Of a stretch of 64,000 nucleotides of DNA, positions 1 through 8,143 are shown one piece after another. The position numbers and the translations under genes were made by a program. Origin of the DNA: GCA-002726655 sp046582185. GTDB taxonomy: Bacteria; Pseudomonadota; Gammaproteobacteria; Pseudomonadales; Azotimanducaceae. The notes under the pieces were generated by a model, which had not been told where the DNA came from, searched no databases, and saw nothing but the letters and a program-made list of their open reading frames with translations. The stretch lies in the NCBI GenBank assembly GCA_046582185.1, contig JAYGEX010000012.1, positions 48,780 through 112,779 on the forward strand, written 5' to 3'. Each line of letters opens with the position of its first letter. The first letter of the stretch is position 1.

Positions 1-779
1 GCCTGGTTACTGTTGTTGGTACAACGGGATCCACGCCGAGGGAAGGTGGGAGTAAAATGGTTGTTACCCTGGATGATACATTCGATTCCATAGGTGGTGG
101 CAAGCTTGAACTGCTGGCGACGCAACGAGCAAGAAAGCTCCTGCTGGCTACAGAACATACTCAGGAGGTACATCATTTTCCGCTGGGAGCACAGGCGAAT
201 CAATGTTGCGGCGGAAGTGTCACGGTGCTGTTCGAGGTATTTCCCAGGAGCGAGGCGGAGCTTGTGATCTTTGGCGCCGGGCACGTGGGCAAAGCCCTTG
301 TAACCATTGTCTCCGAATTGGATATGCATATCAGCTGGGTTGATAACCGCGACGATCTCTTTCCACAGCAACTGCCGCCGGGTGTCGAGAAAATCCTGTT
401 GGATCGGCCGGAAGACTATATTGACAAGATACCAGAGGCGTCAAAAATTGTTATTGTTACTCATGACCATGCGCTGGATTATCGACTGGCCAGGGAAATT
501 CTGGATGCCGATAATTTTAACTACCTTGGTGTTATCGGTTCCAGTACCAAAGCGTCGAGGTTTCGTCGTCGGCTGGCCCATGATGGTTTTGATGAACAGA
601 TAATCGAGAAGATGAGTTGCCCTATCGGTCTTCCCGAACTGAGCGGCAAGCTGCCCATGGAAGTCGCAGTATCCATCGCTGCGCAAATAATGTTCAAGAT
701 GCCTGTTGAAGAAAAAGCCATACGCCGCGGTTTGAGCTGGAAAGAAATCAAAGAAGTTATTATGTCGGAAGATTCATGA
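1..779 (+). CDS. xdhC: XdhC, xanthine dehydrogenase accessory protein (5' end off window)
   Basis: Chaperone that delivers sulfurated molybdenum cofactor to xanthine dehydrogenase, the enzyme producing urate for the genes that follow. The reading frame is open to the left edge (first whole codon at 3), giving 258 visible residues; the family is about 260-280 long, so only a short N-terminus is missing and the Met at 57 is internal. Visible are the N-terminal TTGSTPREGG block typical of XdhC/CoxI, a CCGGSV segment, a Rossmann motif FGAGHVGKAL near residue 90, and the C-terminal CPIGLPELSGKLP block followed by AVSIAAQI. Its stop overlaps the uraD start (ATGA), so the two are translationally coupled. 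The xdhA/B structural genes are presumably just upstream, outside the window. Confidence 0.93.
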   Translation, partial: LVTVVGTTGSTPREGGSKMVVTLDDTFDSIGGGKLELLATQRARKLLLATEHTQEVHHFPLGAQANQCCGGSVTVLFEVFPRSEAELVIFGAGHVGKALVTIVSELDMHISWVDNRDDLFPQQLPPGVEKILLDRPEDYIDKIPEASKIVIVTHDHALDYRLAREILDADNFNYLGVIGSSTKASRFRRRLAHDGFDEQIIEKMSCPIGLPELSGKLPMEVAVSIAAQIMFKMPVEEKAIRRGLSWKEIKEVIMSEDS

Positions 780-1276
780 CCCTGGATGACTTGAACCATC
801 TTGATCGCCAGACGAGATTCGATATATTCCTTGCCTGTTGTCATTGTAAACGCTGGGCTCAGGATATGAGCAAGGCGAGTCCATTCGACTCTGCCTCAAG
901 CCTTAAAGAGCAGGCGCTGGCGTTCTGGCAGTCTTCAAGCGAAGCAGAGCGACTGGAAGCTTTTTCCGGGCATCCGCAGATTGGCGATATGGATGCGCTG
1001 CGAAACAAATATGCTAAGGATGCCAATCGAGAGCAGGGGCAGATCGTTGAAGCGGAAGACGAAACTTTGCTGGCCTTGCGCGATGGGAATCAGCATTACC
1101 TTGAAAGGTATGGATTCATCTTTATTGTTTGTGCCACGGGCAAGTCAGCAAGTGAGATGTTGATTCTGTTACGCAATCGGATTAGCAACAATCGAACGCT
1201 TGAGCTGGATAATGCGGCGGCAGAGCAAGGAAAGATCACCCAGCTGCGCCTGGCGAACTTGCTGCAAGCCAAATGA
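776..1276 (+). CDS. uraD: OHCU decarboxylase
   Basis: 2-oxo-4-hydroxy-4-carboxy-5-ureidoimidazoline decarboxylase, third step of urate degradation, giving S-allantoin. The 166-residue length is normal. The catalytic His lies in SGHPQIG (H66), and the C-terminal half has the family pattern YxxRYGFIFIVCATGKS followed by an LLRNRISN segment. The start at 776 overlaps the xdhC stop by four bases (ATGA). The product would be cytoplasmic and acts directly after UraH, encoded 160 bp downstream. Confident assignment by motif; no competing family fits. Confidence 0.93.
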   Translation: MTLDDLNHLDRQTRFDIFLACCHCKRWAQDMSKASPFDSASSLKEQALAFWQSSSEAERLEAFSGHPQIGDMDALRNKYAKDANREQGQIVEAEDETLLALRDGNQHYLERYGFIFIVCATGKSASEMLILLRNRISNNRTLELDNAAAEQGKITQLRLANLLQAK

Positions 1277-1349
1277 TTGCACTCGTCACAAAATCACGAA
1301 TGATATCATTCAGCATTTAGCAGATAACAACTAATAGCCACCCGAACTG

Positions 1350-1430
1350 GCAGTACTTTAGCTAAATAGCAGTACTTTAGTTAAATGGCAGTGCCATAAT
1401 CAAATAACAGTACTCTAAATCGAATAGCAG
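1350..1430. repeat. four tandem 19-20 bp repeats upstream of uraH
   Basis: Consecutive units start at 1350, 1369, 1388 and 1407, with the core GCAGTACTTTAGCTAAATA. The first two are nearly identical; the third and fourth are degenerate. A fragment of a fifth (GCAGG) runs into the uraH ribosome-binding region. The array fills most of the 160 bp uraD-uraH gap. The units are A/T rich and could hold protein-binding sites or be slippage products; function unknown. Confidence 0.8.
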
Positions 1431-1436
1431 GAATAT

Positions 1437-1766
1437 ATGACAGCACCCATTACCACACACATACTTGATACCAGCAAAGGTCAGCCTGCTTCAGGCGTTC
1501 GCGTGGAACTTATTAAGGGTGAGCTAACTATTGCCACGGGAATAACCAACAAGGATGGTCGGGTCGCGGAGTGGGATCGTGAATATCAACTGGAGTCGTG
1601 CACGTACACACTTAATTTTTCGGTAGCCGGTTATTTTGCAGAGCATGATGAGCCCAGCTTTTATGATGATATTCAGATCAGATTCAAAGTGGTATCTACA
1701 ACTGATCACTATCACGTACCGCTGCTGCTTAACCCTTTTGGTTACTCAACATACCGGGGTAGTTAG
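1437..1766 (+). CDS. uraH: 5-hydroxyisourate hydrolase (transthyretin-like)
   Basis: Hydrolyses 5-hydroxyisourate, the product of urate oxidation, to OHCU, the substrate of UraD. It has 109 residues, typical of the short cytosolic bacterial form. The N-terminal THILDTSKGQPA block carries His8, and a YHVPLLLNPFGYSTYRGS C-terminus includes the family-defining YRGS tetrapeptide that separates HIU hydrolases from transthyretin. It sits between the 19 bp repeat array and the 125 bp repeat array; the first long repeat begins inside its last two codons. Confidence 0.96.
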   Translation: MTAPITTHILDTSKGQPASGVRVELIKGELTIATGITNKDGRVAEWDREYQLESCTYTLNFSVAGYFAEHDEPSFYDDIQIRFKVVSTTDHYHVPLLLNPFGYSTYRGS

Positions 1767-1987
1767 TTCCCGTCCATAAATAGCCAAATCAGAGCAATAT
1801 ATGAAAAATTATAGATCCGTTAGCTATATAAAACAGTCACTTACCAGGGAAGTAACACCGGCGGTTTCTATTTCTGGATGAGCGCTAGTTAGTTCCTGTC
1901 CGGAATGCACATGATTTGAACAAAATTCACAGAACTATAATATTATTAGGCATGCACAACAATCACTTACAAAGGAAGTAACACCAG

Positions 1988-2017
1988 ATGTTTTCAATTA
2001 CGGATGGAGCCAGTTAG
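1988..2017 (+). CDS. nine-codon leader ORF, copy 1 (MFSITDGAS)
   Basis: A short ORF inside repeat unit 2, with AAGGAAG about 10 bases upstream of its ATG. It encodes MFSITDGAS and ends with TAG. The identical peptide is encoded in repeat unit 3; unit 1 has lost the start. Conservation of start, frame and stop in two copies may simply reflect recent duplication, so translation is a guess. Confidence 0.25.
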   Translation: MFSITDGAS

Positions 2018-2040
2018 TTCCTGTCCGGAATGTACATGAT

Positions 2041-2068
2041 TTGAACAAAATTAACAGAACAATAATAT
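2041..2068 (+). promoter_or_regulatory. candidate promoter in repeat unit 3, upstream of guaD
   Basis: TTGAAC (2041-2046) and TAATAT (2063-2068) are separated by 16 bases. The same pair occurs in repeat unit 2 (1916-1921 and 1938-1943), so guaD may have two serial promoters. An inverted repeat AACAATAATATTGTT overlaps the -10 element in unit 3 and is broken in unit 2. Weak match; prediction only. Confidence 0.35.
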
Positions 2069-2112
2069 TGTTAGGTGTACAAAACAATCACTTACAAAGG
2101 AAGTAACACTGG

Positions 2113-2142
2113 ATGTTTTCAATTACGGATGGAGCCAGTTAA
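2113..2142 (+). CDS. nine-codon leader ORF, copy 2, overlapping guaD start
   Basis: Encodes MFSITDGAS within repeat unit 3. Its TAA stop (2140-2142) overlaps the guaD ATG as TAATG, a classic arrangement for translational coupling or for leader-controlled reinitiation. The guaD Shine-Dalgarno (GGAG, 2130-2133) lies within this ORF. The arrangement is seen directly; a regulatory role is inferred. Confidence 0.35.
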   Translation: MFSITDGAS

Positions 2143-3449
2143 TGAACGATCTTGCGATTAGGAGCCGCATCCTTCATTTTCTGGATGAGCCCATTAACGA
2201 TGGTACCCATGTTGAGTATCTGGAAGATGGTGTGTTGCTTGTGCGGGATGGCAAAGTTTCAATATGTCGCGATGCCAGGCAGGCGGAACGTGATGGCTTG
2301 AATCTGGAGCAATGCGAGTGGCTTCCGGATAATCTGCTAATGCCGGGCTTTATCGATACCCACGTGCATTCGCCGCAGATAGATGTAATGGCATCTTACG
2401 GCACACAATTACTCGACTGGCTGGAAAATTATACCTTCCCGGCGGAATCAAAATATGCCGATGAAGCTTATGCAACGAGAGCAGCGGATGATTTTCTGGA
2501 CTATTGTCTGCAGGTAGGCACAACAACATCATTTGTATTTACAACCAGCTATGCGCAGTCGACAGATGCACTCTTTAGTGCAGCCTACGAGAGGGATATG
2601 CGGCTGGTGGCAGGCAAAGTCCTGATGGATCAAAATGCCTTGCCGGCTCTGCAAGATACACCGCAATCCGGATACGATGATTCGGTGGAGTTAATCAAAA
2701 ATTGGCATGGCAAGGGACGGCTTGGTTATGCCGTCACGCCACGATTCGCAGGTACCAGCAGCAATGAACAGCTGACGCTTGCAGGAAGACTCTTAAAAGA
2801 ATACCCAGATGTTTGGCTGCAAACTCATATGTCCGAAAACCTGGAAGAAATCAGCTGGCTGAAAACGGTCTACCCGGATGCAAAAGATTACCTTGATACC
2901 TACGAGCAGCGCGGCTTGAGCACTGAGCGCTCGATATTTGCCCATTGCATCCACCTAACGGATAGCGAGATATCGCGCCTGGCAGACAGCGGAGGGCGGA
3001 TCGCTTTTTGTCCGACATCGAACCTGTTTCTCGGGAGTGGATTAATCCCCTTAGAGAAATTACGCGGTGCTGGAATCCCCGTGTCGATCGCCACGGATGT
3101 GGGCGGAGGCACCAGTCTCTCCATGTTGGCAACGCTTGGCGAGGCCTATAAAGTTTGCCAGATGCAGCAGCATTCCTTGCATCCCTATGAAGCGTTTTAT
3201 ATGACAACCCTTGGCAATGCCAGGGCTGTTCACCTCGATCAGTTTGTTGGTAATTTTGAAAAGGGGAAGGAAGCTGATTTTGTTATTCTCGATCCTGCGC
3301 CGACGCCAATCATTAAACGAAGAATCGAACAGTGTAAGACAATTAGCGAAGAGTTGTTTGTATACATGATGATGGGTGATGATAGATCCATCGAGCGTAC
3401 TTACTGCCATGGAATCGAGCGATATAACAAAAGTACATCAGAACTATAG
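2142..3449 (+). CDS. guaD: guanine deaminase
   Basis: Zinc amidohydrolase converting guanine to xanthine, feeding xanthine dehydrogenase. Its 435 residues match E. coli GuaD (about 440). Metal site residues are visible: FIDTHVH (H74, H76) near the N-terminus, THMSEN with the catalytic Glu three residues after the His, HCIHL, and ATDVGGG carrying the late Asp. The C-terminus has the usual EKGKEADFVILD block. The start at 2142 has GGAG eight bases upstream. It follows the 125 bp repeat array and precedes puuD. Confidence 0.96.
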   Translation: MNDLAIRSRILHFLDEPINDGTHVEYLEDGVLLVRDGKVSICRDARQAERDGLNLEQCEWLPDNLLMPGFIDTHVHSPQIDVMASYGTQLLDWLENYTFPAESKYADEAYATRAADDFLDYCLQVGTTTSFVFTTSYAQSTDALFSAAYERDMRLVAGKVLMDQNALPALQDTPQSGYDDSVELIKNWHGKGRLGYAVTPRFAGTSSNEQLTLAGRLLKEYPDVWLQTHMSENLEEISWLKTVYPDAKDYLDTYEQRGLSTERSIFAHCIHLTDSEISRLADSGGRIAFCPTSNLFLGSGLIPLEKLRGAGIPVSIATDVGGGTSLSMLATLGEAYKVCQMQQHSLHPYEAFYMTTLGNARAVHLDQFVGNFEKGKEADFVILDPAPTPIIKRRIEQCKTISEELFVYMMMGDDRSIERTYCHGIERYNKSTSEL

Positions 3450-3544
3450 TGGACGAAACTATAGAGCACGTAACATTAGTGCGCGTAAAAACAGGGCAGC
3501 CGGTAAATCGGCGCTGTGAAAATAATGAGAAGAGCGGGTAGATA

Positions 3545-4735
3545 ATGGAAGTGTATATTGTTGATTGGTTTAGCCTGATTGTTCGCTGGCTACATTTAAT
3601 TACAGGTATTGCCTGGATCGGCGCATCTCTTCATTTTATCTGGCTCGATAATAGTTTGCAGGAGCCGCCCCAGTGGAAGAAAGACAAGGGCATCAAGGGT
3701 GATCTATGGGCCATTCACGGTGGTGGTATATACGAATTCAACAAGTATCATTTGGCGCCGCCTTCGTGGCCAACGACGCTGCACTGGTCCAAATGGGAAG
3801 CCTACACAACATGGATAACGGGCACCTTCCTGATCGTTGCCGTGTATTACCTGCAGGCGCAGTCTTTCCTTGTGGGGCCGGACAACTGGATTAGCGACCC
3901 ACAGCTTGCGGTTGCAGCAAGTGTTGGCTTTTTAACTCTGGGTATTGGCTTCTATGAGCTGGCTGTCAGGTCGCCGCTGAAACACAAGGCCATGGCCTTT
4001 GCCATTTTGATTGTTTTCTACCTGACCTTTCTATCCTGGCTATCTGTGCAATTATTTTCCGACAGAGCCGCTTACCTGCACATTGGAGCGCTGATGGGAA
4101 CCATCATGGCCGGCAATGTTTTCCTGGGTATAATTCCTGCGCAGAAAGCGTTCGTGAAGGCAATTGAGGCCGGTAATGAACCGAATGCCGATCTCGCAGC
4201 TTTTGCAAAGTTACGATCGACTCACAATAACTATTTCACGTTGCCCGTCCTGTTTTGCATGATCAGTAACCACTATCCTTTCCTCTATGGGCACGAGTAC
4301 AACTGGGTCATTCTGATTTATGTTATGGGCGTTATGGCTTATGCACGCCACTTCTTTAATTTGCGCCATAGAGGTATTGTTAGTCCATGGATCATTGTGC
4401 GAGCTGTTATTGCCTTCCTGGTGCTTGCAGTTGTTCTTGGATATGAGCGTGTTGCCGATACCGGTGCCCAGACTGTAAATTTTGATGACAATGAAATGAT
4501 GACCGTTGTACAAAAAAATTGCACCGTCTGTCATTCCCAGAGCCCGACATTTCCCGGCTTCCTGGCACCGCCAGGTGGCGTGATAATGGATAGTAAAGAC
4601 GATGTGATGGGTAGTGCGGCGAGAATGACAACAGCAGTGCGAAGTAACTATATGCCTTTGGGTAACGTGACCAATATGTCAAAAGAAGAGCGTGCGGATC
4701 TATTGGCATGGTTGGCCAGTGGCGCTTCCCAGTGA
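3545..4735 (+). CDS. puuD: PuuD, membrane urate oxidase with C-terminal cytochrome c
   Basis: Inner-membrane protein oxidising urate to 5-hydroxyisourate and passing electrons to the respiratory chain, in place of soluble uricase. The N-terminal 290 residues are hydrophobic with about eight membrane segments and the family opening DWFSLIVRWLHLITGIAWIG. The C-terminal domain holds a haem c site, C326-T-V-C329-H330, and a downstream Met (GNVTNMS) as possible axial ligand. The length of 396 residues suits the family. No soluble uricase gene is seen in the window, so this is the likely urate-oxidising step. The stop overlaps the next gene (GTGA). Confidence 0.92.
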   Translation: MEVYIVDWFSLIVRWLHLITGIAWIGASLHFIWLDNSLQEPPQWKKDKGIKGDLWAIHGGGIYEFNKYHLAPPSWPTTLHWSKWEAYTTWITGTFLIVAVYYLQAQSFLVGPDNWISDPQLAVAASVGFLTLGIGFYELAVRSPLKHKAMAFAILIVFYLTFLSWLSVQLFSDRAAYLHIGALMGTIMAGNVFLGIIPAQKAFVKAIEAGNEPNADLAAFAKLRSTHNNYFTLPVLFCMISNHYPFLYGHEYNWVILIYVMGVMAYARHFFNLRHRGIVSPWIIVRAVIAFLVLAVVLGYERVADTGAQTVNFDDNEMMTVVQKNCTVCHSQSPTFPGFLAPPGGVIMDSKDDVMGSAARMTTAVRSNYMPLGNVTNMSKEERADLLAWLASGASQ

Positions 4736-5649
4736 GGCTGCCCCTGATTGATTTTTCGACGTTTGATCCCACAAAACCAGAGACCTTAGAGTCAATCGGT
4801 AAAAATGTTGAACATGCGCTGACGACAACCGGCTTTATGGCTGTAACGAATCTGGATGTCAGTGCATCGCAGCTAAAGGAAATATTTGCCCTGAGCCGGG
4901 GCTTCTTTGCGCAATCATCCGAAGAAAAATCCAGATCAGCTTATCGGTCTGCAGCTGAAAATTTTGGCTACCAGGCATTGGGCGTGGAGTATCTCGACCC
5001 AAGTCAGGCCTCTGATATCAAAGAGACGTTCACCATGCGAAATGTCCCTGAGCATGATAAAGCAGATGATCGCTGGCCATCCGGGCAATTCAGAGACAGT
5101 ATGAACCAGTTTTATCTTGATTGCATGAGCAGTGCCTACAAGGTCCAGCAGGTATTTTCGACAATTCTCAATGTGCCTCGGGATTTTTTCGTCAAGTATC
5201 ATAATGGCGAGAACGTAAGCTTGCGATTACTCCACTACCCGCCGATATCTGAAGACAATATTGCGCCGGGTCAGTTAGGTGCAGGTGCACATACTGACTA
5301 CGGAATGATTACACTCTTGTTTCAGGACAACATAGGTGGATTGCAGGTATATGACGATGGCGTGTGGTTTGATGCCGATCCGGTGGAGGGCGCCATTGTA
5401 GTTAATACCGGCGATCTCATGGAACGCTGGACCAATGGCAGATTCAAATCGACCCTGCACCGTGTGCAAGCGAGGACAGGAAACGTGCCTCGCTCATCAA
5501 TTGCCGTTTTTGTCGATCCTGATTCTGCGACGCCTGTTCAAGTTCTGGATAGTTGCATCGACAAGGATCACCCCGCGCAATTTGATCCCATCACTGCTGG
5601 AGAACATATTCAGGAAAAGATTAAGGCTACTCACCTGAGTAAGAATTAG
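4732..5649 (+). CDS. 2-oxoglutarate/Fe(II) dioxygenase, isopenicillin-N-synthase-like
   Basis: Non-haem iron dioxygenase with the N-terminal DIOX_N-like region (PLIDFSTFDP) and a C-terminal jelly-roll core. Iron ligands are visible: HTD (the HxD motif, in GAHTDYGMITLL) and the distal His in STLHRVQ; the 2-oxoglutarate-binding Arg is in PRSSIAVF. A GTG start at 4732 overlaps the puuD stop (GTGA) and is preferred; an ATG at 4708 is also in frame. Coupling to puuD suggests a role in purine or ureide oxidation, but the substrate cannot be read from sequence. Fungal thymine-7-hydroxylase belongs to this broad family, so a nucleobase substrate is reasonable. A diverged paralogue lies at 28717-29562. 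Confidence 0.88.
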   Translation: MRLPLIDFSTFDPTKPETLESIGKNVEHALTTTGFMAVTNLDVSASQLKEIFALSRGFFAQSSEEKSRSAYRSAAENFGYQALGVEYLDPSQASDIKETFTMRNVPEHDKADDRWPSGQFRDSMNQFYLDCMSSAYKVQQVFSTILNVPRDFFVKYHNGENVSLRLLHYPPISEDNIAPGQLGAGAHTDYGMITLLFQDNIGGLQVYDDGVWFDADPVEGAIVVNTGDLMERWTNGRFKSTLHRVQARTGNVPRSSIAVFVDPDSATPVQVLDSCIDKDHPAQFDPITAGEHIQEKIKATHLSKN

Positions 5650-5981
5650 CTTTGCTCTGACAATATTTAGTAGCCTCACTCAGAGTTAACGACTTTTTAG
5701 CCGGAGCTTTAGGGTAAATCCTCCGGCTGGAAATCCTGCCGGTCATGAATCTATCTCGCGTTGCAATTCATCACTGCTTAGCGCCTTGCCTTGTTCTACG
5801 GCTTCCTGCCCTTTACGGATTTTAGAGAGCGAGCGAATCTTGACAAGAATTGCTAATCACGTGATTGAGAAACTGAAAGTTGAAGTCTCCCTGTCGCGGT
5901 TGGTGGAGAGTCAAAGTTATTAGCCAGCAAAGCAGAGCTAGAAATCTCGGATAAATATGAATGGAGTCATTGTCCGGAAGC
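5650..5981. other. intergenic region with two hairpins and an antitoxin-like remnant
   Basis: Lies between two convergent operons. A hairpin CTCTGA...TCAGAG is followed at 5699-5728 by a perfect 8 bp stem (AGCCGGAG with CTCCGGCT, loop 14). Neither is followed by a T tract on the strand where it would terminate transcription, so terminator function is uncertain. On the minus strand a short frame ending at 5743 reads KIRKGQEAVEQGKALSSDEL, resembling the C-terminal tail of a small antitoxin; no start or upstream domain is intact. I see no complete gene here. Confidence 0.4.
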
Positions 5982-6938
5982 TTAAGCGTAACATCGAATC
6001 AAATAGTCTTTGTACAGCGCCAACATTCGGATTGCATCTACATGCGTACAGAGTGTGTGTATTCCATTGGCCTGTTCTGCAAAGAGGGTTCGCCCGCGTT
6101 GCTCACCGTCTAATACTACTGATAGCGTACCCGACTTTGTTGTGTAGACATCCGGATCTTCAAGGTAAGCGATTGCCGACGAATCATGACAGGCGAAACC
6201 ATCAACCCCTTCCCTTTCCTTAAAGAAGTTAAGGTAATAAGGCGTAATCTCGGATAACAATTTCCCGGCATCACCGGCGTTACGTGATAGCTCGTCTATA
6301 TAAGATGCCATCATGATTGTTTCCATGGTGACATCGAGTCCGAGCTGGGTCACCGGGATGCCGCTTTTGAACAGTATGTCAGCTGCTTCGGGATCGCCGA
6401 TGATATTGGCTTCAGCCCACTCAGTCACGTTGCCTGGAACATCAACTGCGCCGCCCATAATGATGACCTCCTTGACGTGCTGTGAGAAATTTGGGCTCTC
6501 GTTTATCGCCAGCGCAAGGTTTGTCATGCGACCCACAGCAATAATAACCAGCTCGCCTTTGTTAGCGGCGGCGGCTTCAATGAGAAAGTCTGTCGCTGAA
6601 GTTTCTTCTGCTTGAAGTTTTGGCTGCGCTGCATTGATATTACCCAAACCATCATCGCCATGAACAAAAGCCGGGTAATTACTCTCTGATTTTCCAAGGA
6701 CGGTGAGATTTGCGCCAATGTACACCGGCACATCGATGTTGAATCTCTCGCAGAGGTAGAGGGCATTTTCTGTGCATTGTTCAACGCTGGCGTTTCCGAA
6801 GACCGTTGTGATACCTGTAAGCACGGTATTGGAACAGGCATGCAGGAATAACAGTGCCATTGCATCATCAATTCCGGGGTCGGTATCAAAAACCACCGGG
6901 ATCTTTTTGGAATCCACGTGGGTAAAATTATCAGTCAT
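5982..6938 (-). CDS. inosine/uridine-preferring nucleoside hydrolase
   Basis: Hydrolyses nucleosides to base plus ribose. It has 318 residues, a normal length. The calcium-binding DTDPGIDDA motif starts at Asp18, followed by ITTVFGNASV and a GxxxNLALA block. The start at 6938 overlaps the upstream MFS stop by four bases (ATGA), so transporter and hydrolase are coupled; a longer frame starting at 6986 would lie inside the MFS gene and is not used. Free ribose could go to the ribokinase at 17776. Substrate preference within the family (purine versus pyrimidine) cannot be decided from the sequence, though context favours purines. Confidence 0.92.
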   Translation of the reverse strand: MTDNFTHVDSKKIPVVFDTDPGIDDAMALLFLHACSNTVLTGITTVFGNASVEQCTENALYLCERFNIDVPVYIGANLTVLGKSESNYPAFVHGDDGLGNINAAQPKLQAEETSATDFLIEAAAANKGELVIIAVGRMTNLALAINESPNFSQHVKEVIIMGGAVDVPGNVTEWAEANIIGDPEAADILFKSGIPVTQLGLDVTMETIMMASYIDELSRNAGDAGKLLSEITPYYLNFFKEREGVDGFACHDSSAIAYLEDPDVYTTKSGTLSVVLDGEQRGRTLFAEQANGIHTLCTHVDAIRMLALYKDYLIRCYA

Positions 6939-8080
6939 CGTTTTATTCTCGCAGAAACAACCAGGGCGGAGACAAGGAAAAAGCAAATTGAGCCAACTTG
7001 AATTGGCATCTGAATGTTCGTCAATGCAACCAGCTGGCTGCTTAGTGCAGGACTGACGGCGGTGCCTAATGTGGCTGCCATGAGCAATCCGGAAATAAGT
7101 CTGGGGCTTGGTGTACTGACCATTTCAGTTGCCCAGGAAAGAATGAGCTTCAGCAATCCCAATGTGAACATGCCCCAAAGGAAGGTCACCGTTGATAACA
7201 GGCTGATGTCTTCAAGTAACCACAGGGGAAGGGTCGCAACAAACGCCAAAATTGAAGCGACAAAGGCTAGCAACGCAACTCGGATCTTGATGAGTAGCGC
7301 GACGGCGATCAGTTGACCGATAAACATGCCAGCCCAGAAATTACTAAGCAATGCGCCGGCTTGATCTGACGTTACACCTTCGTGTGTTTCCGCATAGGCG
7401 GGTAACCAGATCAAAATAAAATTTTGCCCAAGCAAATAGACAAAGAGTGCGCCCATACAGAGATAGATGGACGCGGGCCAGGATCTGATTTCTTCCAGGG
7501 GCCTAAGCTTTTCCTCTGCCTCTACCTCTGGATAGGTAGAGAAAAGTGTGATGAAAAGAGCAACGAATGCGAGGATGGCAACCGTGCTAAAGCCGCTACT
7601 CCAGTTCATGCCTGAGGCAAAGTACATGACTGCAAGCGCCGAGCAAAGTGCACCAGAGAGGCTAAATGACGCATCGGTGATCACAAGCATCGTTGCCCTG
7701 TGCTGGGTCTGATAGGTTCTTGCGATCACAATTGCGGCTGCGGGTAGTGCGATACCGCAAGATAGCCCGATTATTCCCAGGAATATCGAATTGGCCGTCA
7801 GATTATCCGCCAGGCTCATCCCAATGATGGAAAGAATAATACTGGTCAGAACAATGGTGTTCAGCGTTTTGATCTTAACCAGATCAAATATGCCAAGGCT
7901 GACAATGGAGCCAATGAGTATGCCCACCGTTAACCAGCTAAATAGGCTGGCAATCTCTGTGACATCGTTGCCGAAGTGTTCGGCCATCGGATTTATCATG
8001 ATGCCGATTTGCGACAACATACCGGCCATGACCGCGTAAGCGAGGAAACTCGTCAAGGTAAGACGAATGCGGTTAGCCAT
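6935..8080 (-). CDS. MFS transporter, TsgA-like
   Basis: A 381-residue membrane protein with about twelve hydrophobic segments. The opening NRIRLTLTSFLAYA and the central LLGQNFILIWLPAYAE resemble E. coli TsgA and related sugar/nucleoside-type MFS proteins. I chose the Met at 8080; an in-frame start at 8125 would add 15 polar residues. It is translationally coupled to the nucleoside hydrolase, which suggests import of nucleosides. Downstream of a phosphoribosyltransferase on the same strand (63 bp gap), so the three probably form one operon reading leftward from about 8710. Confidence 0.82.
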   Translation of the reverse strand: MANRIRLTLTSFLAYAVMAGMLSQIGIMINPMAEHFGNDVTEIASLFSWLTVGILIGSIVSLGIFDLVKIKTLNTIVLTSIILSIIGMSLADNLTANSIFLGIIGLSCGIALPAAAIVIARTYQTQHRATMLVITDASFSLSGALCSALAVMYFASGMNWSSGFSTVAILAFVALFITLFSTYPEVEAEEKLRPLEEIRSWPASIYLCMGALFVYLLGQNFILIWLPAYAETHEGVTSDQAGALLSNFWAGMFIGQLIAVALLIKIRVALLAFVASILAFVATLPLWLLEDISLLSTVTFLWGMFTLGLLKLILSWATEMVSTPSPRLISGLLMAATLGTAVSPALSSQLVALTNIQMPIQVGSICFFLVSALVVSARIKR

Positions 8081-8143
8081 GGCTGATGCCTTAGTCGAGG
8101 AGTTCAAAGAGTTCAAGGAAATCAATGGTTGAGCATATATAAG

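Larger units (their letters stand above)
1760..2135. repeat. three tandem 125-126 bp repeats between uraH and guaD
   Basis: Units run 1760-1885, 1886-2010 and 2011-2135, each opening with AGTTAGTTCC(C/T)GTCC. Units 2 and 3 are almost identical; unit 1 is diverged but keeps both ends. The array starts in the last codons of uraH and ends six bases before the guaD ATG, where a fourth copy starts (CAGTTA) and then becomes guaD. Conserved inside every unit is TTAC-loop-GTAA around a Shine-Dalgarno-like purine run. Units 2 and 3 also share TTGAAC, 16 bases, TAATAT (promoter-like) and a nine-codon ORF. It is not a CRISPR: there are no distinct spacers and the units abut. Confidence 0.9.

Noticed and set aside
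1760..2135. CRISPR array
   Set aside because: Units are 125 bp, abut without distinct spacers and are themselves diverged; no cas genes in the window.
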